From: Stomoxys calcitrans
Lineage: Eukaryota > Arthropoda > Insecta > Diptera > Muscidae
NCBI RefSeq assembly: GCF_963082655.1
Contig: NC_081552.1
Location: forward strand, 96,611,922-96,675,921
Length of the DNA stretch: 64,000 nucleotides
Reading direction: 5' to 3'
Position 1 is the stretch's first letter. The number at the start of each line of letters is the position of its first letter. The notes beneath the pieces were generated by a model. That model saw nothing but the letters and a program-made list of their open reading frames with translations. It had not been told where the DNA came from and searched no databases. Below, one piece after another: positions 34,244-45,154 of this stretch. Made by a program: the position numbers and the translations under genes.

Positions 34244-35919
34244 ATTTTTATACCCTCCACCATAAGATGGGGGGTATACTAATTTCGTCATTCTGTTTGT
34301 AACTACTCGAAATATTCGTCTGAGACCCCATAAAGTATATATATTCTTGATCGTCGCGACATTTTATGTCGATCTAGCCATGTCCGTCCGTCTGTCCGTC
34401 CGTCCGTCCGTCCGTCCGTCCGTCCGTCCGTCTGTCCGTCCGTCTGTCTGTCGAAAGCACGCTAACTTCCGAAGGAGTAAAGATAGCCGCTTGAAATTTT
34501 GCACAAATACTTCTTATTATTGTAGGTCGGTCGGTATTGTAAATGGGCCATATCGGTCCATGTTTTGATATAGCTGCCATATAAACCGATCTTGGGTCTT
34601 GACTTCTTCAGCCTCTAGAGTGCGCAATTCTTATCCGATTGGGATGAAATTTTGCACTACGTGTTTTGTTATGATATCCAATAACTGTGCCAAGTATGGC
34701 TCAAATCGGTCTATAACCTGATATAGCTGCCATATAAACCGACCTTGGGTCTTGACTTCTTGAGCCTCTAGCGTGCGCAATTCTTATCCGATCAGAATGA
34801 AATTTTGCACGACGTGTTTTGTTATGATATCCAACAACTGTGCCAAGTATGGTTCAAATCGGTCCATAACCTGATATAGCTGCCATATAAACCGATCTTG
34901 GGTCTTGACTTTTTGAGCCTCTAGAGTGCGCAATTCTAATCCGATTGAAATGAAATTTTGCACCACGTGTTTTGTTATTATTTCCAACAACTGTGCCAAG
35001 TATGGTTCAAATCCGTCTATAACCGGATATAGTTGCCATATAAACCGATCTTGGGTCTAGACTTCTTGAGCCTCTAGAGGGCGCAATTCTTATCCGATTG
35101 GAATGGAATTTTGCACGACGTGTTTTGTTATGATACCCAACAACTGTGCCAAATATGGTTCAAATCGGTCTATAACCTGATATAGCTGCCATATAAACCG
35201 ATCTTGGGTCTTGACTTCTTGAGCCTCTAGAGGGCACAATTCTTATCCGATTTGAATGAATTTTTGCACGAAGTATTTCGTTATGATATCCACCAACTGT
35301 GCCATGTATAGTTCAAATTGGTCCATAACCTGATATAGCTGTCATATAAACAGATCTGTGGATTTGACTTCTTGAGCTTCTAGAGGGCGCAATTCCTATC
35401 CGATTTGGCTGAAATTTTGCATGACGTATTTTATTTTTACTTTCAACAACTGTGTCAAATAAGGTTCAAATCGGTTCATAACCTGATATAGCTGCCATAT
35501 AAACCGATCTGGGATCTTGACTTCTTGACCCCTAGAGGTCGCAATTATTATCCCATATGCCTGAAATTTGTACGACGGATCCTCTCATGACCATCAACAA
35601 ACGTGTTTATTATGGTCTGAATCGGTCTATAACCTGATACAGATCCCATATAAATCGTTCTCTCTATTTTACTTCGTGAGCCCCAATGGGCGCAATTCTT
35701 ATACGAATTGGATGAAATTTTACACAGGTCTCCAACATATAATTTAATTGTGGTCCGAACCAGACCATATCTTGATATCGTTTTAATAGCAGAGCAATTT
35801 TTTTCTTATATCCTTTTTTGTCTAAAAAGAGATGCCGGGAATAGAACTCGACAAATGCGATCCATGGTGGAGGGTATATAAGATTCGGCCCGGCCGAACT
35901 TAGCACGCTTTTACTTGTT
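34244..35919 (+). mobile_element. HINE-A element, complete, with a long GTCY tract
   Basis: 5' ATTTTTATACCCTCCACCAT. A GTCC/GTCT tract of about 70 bp follows (34382-34452, the longest here), then nine units and CCATGGTGGAGGGTATATAAG. Intact hairpin TTCGGCC-C-GGCCGAA and CGCTTTTACTTGTT. The best-preserved HINE-A in this orientation. Confidence 0.85.
34382..34452 (+). repeat. (GTCC/GTCT)n microsatellite inside a HINE-A
   Basis: About 17 tetranucleotide repeats. Other copies of the element have 4-9, so the tract has expanded here. It is the GTCY proto-microsatellite known from mini-me/DINE-1 elements. Confidence 0.9.
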
Positions 35920-36168
35920 TTATACTAAGTTCGTACGTTACTCTTAAATATCTTTCATTTGATACCCATCTTGTCGCAGTCGTTAAACATTTTCGTTCGG
36001 GTGGGCTTTCGGCTCAAACTCTACCATCGGGTGGGTTTTGGGGTCAAACTCTACCATCTGTGAAAATTTTATGAATATCGGTTCAGCTGTTTTTGAGTCT
36101 GTACGGAACAGACAAACAAACTAACAAACAAATAAACAAACAAACAAACAAACATAACGCAACAATTT
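35920..36168 (-). mobile_element. Helitron-C 5' end fragment
   Basis: About 250 bp with CTTTCATTTGATACCCAT, TCGGTTCAGCTGTTTTTGAG and (AAAC)n. Only the 5' region of the family is left. The phrase GGTCAAACTCTACCATC-like is duplicated inside. Confidence 0.5.
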
Positions 36169-36840
36169 CATATTAATATTTTAGATACATTAAGGGTTAT
36201 CATACGGTAAATTTGTATGAAATTGGTATTAGAACGTATAAGAATTTACCTTAAAAATTTACCGAAAAAATCGGCTTATGGGAAAAATCACTTGACCTCA
36301 TTGATTTAAGGAACTTTTAAACACATGTCCCTCTATTTAATTGAAAACCCACTTAATTGAAAAATCGCTTGACTGAAATAAAAATTTATGCTTAAAAGTC
36401 ACATTTATTATACAATTTTTGCGATTAGTGAATGCTACGATTTAACTAATTGTACTAGTTTCCAACCAGCTTCACAGCATCTATTCCTGATAATTTTTAT
36501 AATACCAGATTTTTTATTAAAAAAGGCCTTTAACTTACTGAAGTTCTGGTAATAGAAAACATTCTTAGTTGTACAAACTTCGGTTAATTGAAACTTATTT
36601 CAATTATTCGGATTTCGCATAATTGAAAACATCATATAATTGAAACAAACCTCTTGTATTTTACATTTTTCAATTAAGCGGATGATGTTGTTGGATGATG
36701 ATGTTGAAAACATGCTGATATTGAGTTCAAACATCCAAACTTCATGAAAATTTCAACTAGATGTTAGGTCACTGTATATATCAAACGAGACAAACTAAAT
36801 CTTAGGCACAAATCATGTTTAATTTTCCTACCATTTACTT
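36169..36840. other. AT-rich region with repeated TTAATTGAAA-type motif
   Basis: No coding frame. The decamer-like motif TAATTGAAA (with TCAATTA inverted) recurs at irregular spacing between about 36335 and 36675. Nothing else recognised. Confidence 0.4.
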
Positions 36841-38260
36841 TTAATTTTCATTCATTTGGGGTTTACTTTTTTTAGTGTACACTGATTCACGCCGTAACCA
36901 CTCTCGGTAGCCCATTTCGCTGTGGCATCCGACCAGTTTTACACCTTTTTCTTCATTCGCCTTCGTAAGGTTTTCCTGCTTTTGGAATGAAAGTGGCCTT
37001 TGTGTCCTCCATCCCACAGGCAATTTCGACATTCTGATACAAGCAGAGTACATCTCCCAAACCCAAGAAGCCAGTCTATCGGACACAGCTTGTAATTCAA
37101 CAGGGGATATATCATCAGGGCCTGGCGATTTAAAGGAGTCGAAACCTTTTATCGCCCAAAGGATTAAGACATAATTTCCCCAATAACCTCTGACAAATGC
37201 ATATCAGTAACAACCTCTTATGGCGCCACGTTGTCCATTGGAGAGTTTGCCAGGAAATGTGTATCAACGAGTAGTTCTTGTGTATCCTCACTAGACATTG
37301 TCCATACATTCTTTGACTTCGGAATGTATTCGACCGTAACAGGTTTCGAGGAACGGATCTTCCTTTGCCTAGAGGTCCCAGATGTATCCTACACAGAGCT
37401 GCAGCATTCCGACCAGAATTTGTTCTGGGCCTATTTCTTTCATTACCCCATATATTCTCTTAACTCAGCTTTATAGACGTCCCAGTGCCCTTGGGGATTT
37501 CGTTGTTGAAGAGTCTTCAGCAGCCCTTCCTTAGACAGTCCAGTCCAGGGGTTCACCTTGACTGGTGCTGTTTGCTCTTGGTTTGGCTCTAGAACATGCA
37601 GAATTATTCAGAGCCTTTCGGGATCTTCGGCAGTTTCCTCTTACTTTTCAGGTCTAGAGCGGATAGTCGTACAGAATATGTGCTGTAATTTATGCCAATA
37701 AGCATTTATTCTGTTTAGCCAAGAGACCAGTTCTACAGTATTTTCTCCAATGTTAAAGCTGATATAACGATGGTCAGAGAAGCTGTGGTCTTCCAACACT
37801 TCCCAGTCCCGTATCCTTCTGCTGATATTCTCTAATACAAAGGCCTTTATTTCAAATCGCCAGATTACAGCTTATAATATATTCGATAAGCAGAACACCC
37901 CTATCGTTTATATCCGAACTTCCCATATAACTTCCCGATATGCGTTAGCTTCACTTTCCACAATGAGTCTCTTTTTCCCTGCAGAATCGCCTGCAGCCCG
38001 CAACTTAAGACTTGAAGGCTTCATCTCTGAATCGTGTGCCATATACCTGTATAGGAAAGCCAGCCAGTAATGAGATTTATTAATTTCAAGGCTGGCTACT
38101 TTTGAATCTTCAGCTCATAACGACGAAAGAAGAAAAACATTTAGACAACTCTTTGCAAGAATACGAACTCTGTTCTTCCATTCCCCCGTAGCTTTGGGGA
38201 ATTTAAATCCAGGAATTTTAAGTCCACTAGCTATTCTCCACTCTTCCACGAGCTACTCCT
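36841..38260 (-). pseudogene. Jockey/R1-like LINE ORF2 fragment (endonuclease to RT), broken
   Basis: The minus strand carries, from high to low coordinates, diverged endonuclease N-terminal sequence (GLKIPGFKFPK near 38190), the Ser-Asp-His region (about 37770) and the RT start. The RT start reads AVSDRLASWVWEMYSACI, then MSKLPVGWRTQ (37086 down to about 37000), the usual beginning of Jockey/R1-type RT. Multiple stops and frameshifts make it non-functional. It is homologous to 3910-4720, which has an internal deletion relative to this copy, and overlaps 8104-8346 at the endonuclease start. With the 8.1-9.8 kb copy it covers ORF1 through early RT. Confidence 0.68.
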
Positions 38261-38410
38261 CCACTCCCTTAGGTTAGGTTGAACAGTAGGTTCAGATATT
38301 AATCCGCCCCATGCCACTATGGACATACACCTAAGCCAGTAATCGGCTTGTTGTGGGCTCTAAAAACTATAAAGTAGTCTCAAAAAAGAAAATTATAAGT
38401 TAGGAATTTC
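38261..38410 (-). repeat. Dispersed LINE-associated segment, partner of 4730-4850
   Basis: The reverse complement of the 4.7 kb copy (GGACATACACCTAAGCCAGT, then ATCGGCTTGTTGTGGGC). It ends about 10 bp from the donor of the exon candidate at 38422, so it sits in that candidate's intron. Confidence 0.6.
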
Positions 38411-38421
38411 GTGCTACTTAC

Positions 38422-38545
38422 AAAATCCTTAATTGTTTTCAATACCACTCCTCTAAGTTGGTTCATGTCTGGTATTGTGTCTCCATCTAAGTACCGGTAT
38501 ATGTTAGACGCGAAAGCCGGGCCACTCCCATAACTTTGCGTCTTG
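38422..38545 (-). CDS. Candidate host-gene internal exon (124 bp), unknown protein
   Basis: On the minus strand a pyrimidine-rich TTTGATTTTTGTTTTTAATAG acceptor (its AG at 38547-38546) opens a 124-bp stretch, closed by a strong GTAAGT donor (38421-38416). One base finishes a split codon and 41 codons follow with no stop, ending on a codon boundary. The peptide starts KTQSYGSGPAFASNIYRYLD and ends TIKDF. Its codon usage is ordinary and it has no similarity to the transposons around it. I do not recognise the family. The reading goes on into both introns to make a 61-codon open frame (38380-38565), but the splice sites suggest only the 124 bp are coding. It is the only sign of a host gene in the window; the partner exons must lie outside it. 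Confidence 0.5.
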
Positions 38546-38803
38546 CTATTAAAAACAAAAATCAAACATACATTATTAAAGACGCAAAATAGCTTTCAAA
38601 TAGGAGCGTCTTTAAATACTTTTAGGTTAATATTTAGGTTTTTAAATATTTATATTTTTTATGTTAATGCTAGGTTTGAAAAAAGAATTTTTTAAAAAAT
38701 AATAATCAGTTTTGTTGTATTGTATCTTTTATTTCATTCCAATACTTCAGTAAACTCCGTCTACCATTTTCAAGGCTAGATGGTTTTAAACAAAAAAAAA
38801 AAA
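38546..38803. other. Intron-like AT-rich DNA with inverted repeats
   Basis: TTAAAGACGC and GCGTCTTTAA form a 10-bp perfect inverted repeat (about 38576-38617). From about 38708 the sequence is an inverted partner of 39897-40040 on the other side of the HINE-A3. An A14 run lies at the HINE boundary. Confidence 0.5.
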
Positions 38804-39827
38804 AACAAGTAAGAGCGTGCTAAGTTCGGCCGGGCCGAATCTTATATACCCTCCACCATAGATCGAATTTGTCGAGTTCTATGCGCATAATCTCTTTTTG
38901 ACAAAGAATATAGAATAAGAACTGTTATGCTATTGGAGCTATATCAAATTATAGTCCGATTCGGACCATAAATGAATGCTGAACATTGTAGAAGTCGTTG
39001 TGTAATATTTCAGTTCATTCAGATAAGAATTGCGCCTTGTAGGGGTTCAAGAAGCAAAATCGGGAGATATATTTATATGGGAGCTGTATTAAGCTATTGA
39101 TCCATTCAGACCATACATGACACATGTGTTGAAGATCATGAGAGAAGCCGTTGTACAAAATTTAAGCCAAATCGGATGAGAATTGCGCCCTTTAGAGGAT
39201 CAAGAAGTCAAGATCCCAGATCGGTTCATATGGCAGCTATATCAGGTTATTTATCGATTTACACCATACTTCGCGCAGTTATTGAAAGTCATAACAAAGC
39301 AACTCATGCAAAATTTCAACCAAATCGGATGAGATTTGCGCGCTCTATTGGCTCAAGAAGTCAGGATCTAAGATCGGTTTATATGACAGCTATACCAGAT
39401 TATGAACCGATTTGAATCGTACATAGCACAGTTGTTGGAAGTGATACCAAAACACCACGTGCAAAATTTCAGTTAAATCGGACGAGAATTGCGCCCTCTA
39501 GAGGCTCAAGAAGTTAAGACCCAAGATCGGTTTGTATGGCAGCTATATCAAAACATGGACCGATATGGCCCATTTACAATACCAACCGACCTACACTAAT
39601 AAAAAGTATTTGTGCAAAATTTGTGTCAAACGGCTAGCTTTACTCCTTCGGAAGTTAGCGTGCTTTCGACAGACAGACGGACGGGCGGACATGGCTAGAT
39701 CGACATAAAATGTCGCGACGATCAAGAATATATATACTTTATAAGGTCTCAGACGAATATTTCGAGTAGTTACAAACAGAATGACGAAATTAGTATACCC
39801 CCCATCCTATGGTGGATGGTATAAAAC
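38804..39827 (-). mobile_element. HINE-A3 element, complete
   Basis: ACAAGTAAGAGCGTGCTAAG, intact hairpin TTCGGCC-G-GGCCGAA, TATACCCTCCACCAT, then five A3 units. Short GACAGACAGACGGACGGGC tract, TATATATA and CCTATGGTGGATGGTATA. It is the best reference for the A3 subfamily and includes the ends that the 26-28 kb pair lacks. Confidence 0.82.
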
Positions 39828-40383
39828 ATAAAAACACAAGCTTTAGTAAAAGCGAATCACATAATAAAAACAGTTTTTGTTTTTGCTATAGTTTGTGTTT
39901 TCCTGTTTTTTTGTTTCAATCCTTCTAGTCTTGAAAATAGTAGACGGAGTCTACCGAAATATTGGAATGAAATAAAAGAAAAAACATTAAATATTTGCGT
40001 TTCCATGGACCTATAGCCGATACAATACAACAAAGTTGAAGAAATTTTAAAACACGACAACAATATCCAAACAAAATATAATAATCTTTGAAGCAAAATA
40101 AGAACCAATCAGCGATCGGATTTTGAAACGGATGCTCGTGACCGTTAGTAAATAGGAAATTAAATTTGCATCATTATTTTAAAGTTTTAGTTCTTCGGCT
40201 CGTTTTAATTGGTAAAACTCTACGAAAAAGGAAAAATCTTGAATTTTCGGCCAACTTTTATTTTGCGTACGCATTTGGAGCCCTTAAGAAAGCAATGCGA
40301 AACTTTTCCTTTAAAGCGCTGGGCGCAAGCTGTGTGGTCGAGTCCTTCATAGATATTCTTATATTCACCATTTTTAGATTAAA
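39828..40383. other. Unique sequence with an inverted-repeat arm
   Basis: About 39897-40040 is the reverse complement (with an indel) of 38708-38800. Two open frames here (83 codons on minus, 75 codons on plus) have no recognisable product and no splice or start context that I trust. Confidence 0.4.
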
Positions 40384-41418
40384 ACAAGTATAAGCGTGCT
40401 AAGTTCGTCCGGGCCGAATCTTATATACCCTCCACCATGGATCGCATTTGTCGAGTTCTTTTCCCGGCATCTCTTCTTAGGCAAAAAAGGATATAAGAAA
40501 AGAGTTGCTCTGCTATTAAAACGATATCAAGATATGGTCCGGATCGGACCACAATTAAATTATATGTTGGAGACCTGTGTAAAATTTCAGCCAATTTGTA
40601 TAAGAATTGCGCCCATTGGGGCTCACGAAGTAAAATAGAGAGAACGATTTATATGGGATCTGTATCGGGCTAAAGACCGATTCAGACCATAATAAGCACG
40701 TTTGTTGATGGTCATGAGAGGATCCGTCGTACAAAATTTCAGGCATATCGGATAATAATTGCGACCTCTAGGGGTCAAGAAGTCAAGATCCCAGATCGGT
40801 TTATATGGCAGCTATATCAGGTTATAAACCGATTTGAACCTTATTTGACACAGTTGTTGAAAGTAAAAATAAAATACGTCATGCAAAATTTCAACCAAAT
40901 CGGATAGGAATTGCGCCCTCTAGAAGCTCAAGATTTCAAGACCGAAGATCGGTTTATATGGCAGTTATATCAGGTTATGGACCGATTTGAACTGTACTTG
41001 GCACAGTTATTGGATATCATAGCAAAACACGTCGTGCAAAATTTCATTCCAATCTGATAAGAATTGCGCACTCTAGAGGCTCAAGAAGTCAAGACCCAAG
41101 ATCGGTTTATATGGCAGCCATATCAAAACATGGACCGATATGGCCCATTTACAATACCAACCGAACTACACTAATAAGAAGTATTTGTGCAAAATTTCAA
41201 GCGGCTAGCTTTACTCCTTCGGAAGTTAGCGTGCGTTCGACAGACAGACGGAAGGACGGACGGACGGATAGACGGACGGACATGGCTAGATCGACATAAA
41301 CTGTCGCGACGATCAAGAATATATATATACTTTATGGGGTCTCAGACGAATATTTCGAGTAGTTACAAACAGAATGACGAAATTAGTATACCCCCCATGT
41401 TATGGTGGAGGGTATAAA
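40384..41418 (-). mobile_element. HINE-A element
   Basis: ACAAGTATAAGCGTGCTAAG, hairpin with one change (TTCGTCCGGGCCGAA), TATACCCTCCACCAT, five units. GACG tract (41239-41281) and ATGGTGGAGGGTATAAAA. Confidence 0.8.
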
Positions 41419-41422
41419 AAAA

Positions 41423-42717
41423 AAACAAGTAAAAAAGGCGTTAAGTTCGGCCGGGCCGAACTTTGGATACCCACCACCTCAGGTATATATGTAAACCACC
41501 TTTCATCAAAATTCGGTGAAAATTTCATACCTTATACTCATATACCTCATACCGATCTGAACTATATACGACACGGATGTCGAACATAAGTCACTGTGTC
41601 AAATTTCAGTTAAATCGGATTCTAAATGCGCCTTTTATGGGGCCAAGACTTTAAATCGAGATATCGGTCTACATGGCAGCTATACCCAAATCTGGACCGA
41701 TTTGGGCCAACTTGCATAAACATATCGAAGAGCGTAACACAAAGCACTGTCCCAAATTTCGGCGAAATCGGACAATAAATGCCTCTTTTATGGGCCCTAA
41801 ACCTTAAATCGTGAGTTCGGTCTATATCGCAGCTATATTCAAATCTGGACCGATCTGGGCAAAATTGAAGAAGGACGTCGAAGAGCCTAACCAAACTCAC
41901 TGTCTCAAATTTCAGCGACATCGGACAATAAATGCGTCTTTCATGGCCCCAAAACCTAAAACCTAGATATCGGTCTATATGGCAGCTATATTCAAATCTG
42001 TACCGATCTGTGCCATATTGCAGAAGTATGTCAAGGGGTTTAACTTAACTCACTGTTCCAAATTTCGGCGACAATGGACAATAAATGAGCATTTTATGGG
42101 CCCAAATCGGTCTATATGGCAGCTATATCCAAATCTGAACCGATCTGGACCAAATTGGACAAATATGTCAAAGGGCCTAACACAACTCACTGTCCCAAAT
42201 TTCAGCAAAATCGGATAATGAATGTGGCTTTTATGGGCCTTACATCATAAATTGGAGGATCGATCTATATGGCAGCTATATCCAAATCTGGACCGATCTG
42301 AGCCAAATTAACGAAGGATGTCGATGGGCCTTGCACAATTCACTGTCCCGAATTTCATCACAATCGGATAATATATGTGGCTTTTATGGGCCTAAGATCC
42401 TAAACCGGAGGATCGGTCTATATGGCAGCTATATCCAAATCTGAACCGATCTGGGCGAATTTAACGAAGAATGTCGAAGGGCCTAACACAACTCACTGCC
42501 CCAAATTTCAGCGAAATCGGATAAAAAATGTTTTTAAAGACTGTAGCGTGATTTCAACAGACAGACGGACAGTCGGACGGACATGTCTAGATCGTCTTAG
42601 ATTTTTACGCTGATCAAGAATATATATACTTTATAGGGTCGGAAATGGATATTTCGATGTGTTGCAAACGGAATGACAAAATGAATATATCCAAATCCTT
42701 CGGTGGTGGGTATAAAA
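41423..42717 (-). mobile_element. HINE-B element, complete, end-to-end with the HINE-A on its left
   Basis: It starts ACAAGTAAAAAAGGCG within a run of A that also ends the HINE-A. Intact hairpin, GGATACCCACCACCTCAGG, six units, GACAGACGGACAGTCGGACG, TATATATA, CCTTCGGTGGTGGGTATA. Confidence 0.82.
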
Positions 42718-44019
42718 ACATTAAAGTATGCATACAAACCTGCTAATCCTTAAATATTTAAAGAATTTTTGGAGAAATTATCAGCGGTTGGGGTTTCATA
42801 AAAGTTTATTTTTCCCCAAGATCCCGTACGACTTTTTGTAAGCCCCTCGTTATGCTTCTATTCACATTTCCTTGGGTCAACATGCATGTTCTGTTCCCAA
42901 AAACAAACTTGTGTGCCTCAATGCCTGAATGTATATATTTGTATTCTTATCCTTTGAGTGAAGAACATGATTTTGGATTGCTTCCAAGGAAAAAAAGAAA
43001 GAACCAAAGCTTTACTGCGGCGTTTCCTTTCCATTTGTGGGATTTTCTTTTTTTCGCTTGTTTGCATTGTTGTATTTTTTCAACGCTTTTTAATATTGTT
43101 TACAAATGTATTAAAATCACAAATAATTTTCGGTTTTTATTTTTCTTTTGAAATGTTTTGCTCCAACTTTAGCAAAGTGGCCTTTTCGCCGCATGGCCAT
43201 AGAGAGAGATTGAGAGAGACAACAGGGGCCAATGGAAGAGAAAAATCAATGAAGTAGCATCTTCAGGGAAAAAAGGCATATGACGAAAACCTGCGCCACT
43301 GAGACGGGTCAACAAAACTACACAATTATTATTCAATAATACTTTCGACGAGGCGGAATGGCGAACAAACAAAAGAAACAACCCAAAAATGGGGACAATG
43401 CCTGTTTGGTCGGTTATTTGAGAAGGACCATTTGTTTAAAAGGATACATAATTTGTGTTTGGCCACAACTCTGAGCAAATGGCCATTTAAAAGGCTTTGT
43501 TCCGCAAATGCGATAACAAAGAAAACGGAAGAAAATCACTTTTTAACTTAACGACAGTCAAAAGAAATAAATCAAAGTATTGTACATTGAAAATTTTGTC
43601 AGACTTTTTCTTCACCAGAATCATCTTTATGTTATAGAGAGTATTGTCATTTTCGAGTTTCTAAATAATAGTGAAATTGATGTTTTTAATGGTAAGCGCA
43701 AATTTTGTAAAATAGGCCAAGGGTGCGTGAATTTATTGTTGCTTGGAAATATTTTTTTGCTCTAATATAGGTTTGCTAGTTGCTACGGCTTTAGTCCTTA
43801 TCTAGTCGTATACAGACATGTACATTATCAGTATACAAATAGGCGCCACAAAAAGGACAACCGATCGGGGGGTTTGAACATTCAGGCACACCCTGAATAA
43901 CAGGCAATGATGAATAAGAACCCATGGACGTGAACCAGATATGATACAGATAGGTATAAGAGATAGGTGCAATTCAATATTTTTATAGCAACCATCCAAG
44001 GACAGTTGCATACACAAAA
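42718..44019. other. Unique DNA, about 1.3 kb, no feature recognised
   Basis: The longest stretch without transposon similarity. Open frames of 99-105 codons (42852-43151, 42958-43257, 43802-44119) are T- or K-rich, overlap one another and have no recognisable domain, so I do not call them genes. Probably intron or intergenic. Confidence 0.45.
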
Positions 44020-44869
44020 AAAAAATTAAACGCGTGCTAAGTTCGGCCGAGCCGAATCTTATATACCCTCCACCATGGATCGCATATGTCTTCTTTTCCC
44101 GGCATCTCTTCTTAGGCAAAAAAAAAAAGGATATAAGAAAAGATTTGCTCTGGTATTAGAGCGATATCAAGATATGGTCTGGTTTGGACCACAATTAAAT
44201 TATATGTTGGAGACCTGTGTAAAATGTCAGCCAATTCGAATAAGATTTGCTCCCTTTGGGGGCTCAAGAAGTAAAATAGAGAGATCGATTTATATGGGAG
44301 CTGTATCGGCCTATAGACCGATTCAGACCATAATAAACACGTATGTTAATGGTCATGAGAGGATCCGTAGTACATAATTTCAGGCAAATCGGATAATAAT
44401 TGCAACCTCTAGAGGCTCAAGAAGTCAACATCCCAGATCGGTTTATATGGCAGCTATATCAGGTTAATGACCGATTTGAACCATACTTGGCACAGTTGTT
44501 GGATATCATAACAAAACACGTCGTGCGAAAATCCATTCTAATCGGATAACAATTGCGCCCTCTAGAGGCTCAAGAAGTCAAGACCCAAGATCGGATTATA
44601 TGGCAGCTATATCAGGTTATGAACCGACTTGTACTTTATTTGACATAGTTGTTGAAAGTAACAATAAAAAACGTCTTGCGAAATTTCAGTCAAATCGGAT
44701 AGTTAGCGTGCTTTCGACAGACAGACAGACGGACGGACATGGCTAGATCGAGATAAAATGTCGCGACGATCAAGAATATATATACTTTATGGGGTCTCAG
44801 ACGAATATTTCGAGTAGTTACAATCAGAATGACGAAATTAGTATACCCCCCATCTTGGAGGGTATAAAA
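44020..44869 (-). mobile_element. HINE-A element with internal deletion
   Basis: Hairpin with one change (TTCGGCCGAGCCGAA), TATACCCTCCACCAT. The last unit jumps straight from AATCGGATAG to TTAGCGTGCTTTCGACAG, so the element is short. It ends CCATCTTGGAGGGTATAAAA, with the inverted repeat partly deleted. Confidence 0.77.
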
Positions 44870-45154
44870 ATTAAAAACTAAGTTCAATTAAGAAATTTGT
44901 ACATTCAATTAAAAAATTTGCTGAAATCGGTCCTGAAAAGGATTTTGTATTATTGATTAATAGTTTTGCAATTTCGATTTATGATAAGCTCAAAAATTCA
45001 ATTAAAGTGGTCATTAACACCATTAACCAATTATTTGAAAGTGGCCCTTTCTTTTTTGCGACTTGTTTAATGTTTTATTAAAATACATAAATGATTATTT
45101 CACACTTTATTTCATTGGATTAAATTGCTTGTAGAACGTGAAATATTCTACTTA
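44870..45154. other. AT-rich spacer; insertion site of a Helitron
   Basis: TTCAATTAAGAAATTTGTAC-like AT-rich sequence, similar in style to 36.2-36.8 kb. Its last base A (45154) is the left flank of the next element. Confidence 0.4.

Noticed and set aside
34347..34568. Open frame with RPSVRPSVRPSV repeats
   Set aside because: Translation of the GTCC microsatellite inside a HINE.
40166..40393. 75-codon open frame as a host gene
   Set aside because: It runs into the HINE-A end at its 3' side and has no domain or intron signals.
42852..43257. Two overlapping ~99-codon open frames in unique DNA
   Set aside because: Phe-, Lys- and Cys-rich with low-complexity ends, no start context or splice pattern and no recognisable domain.
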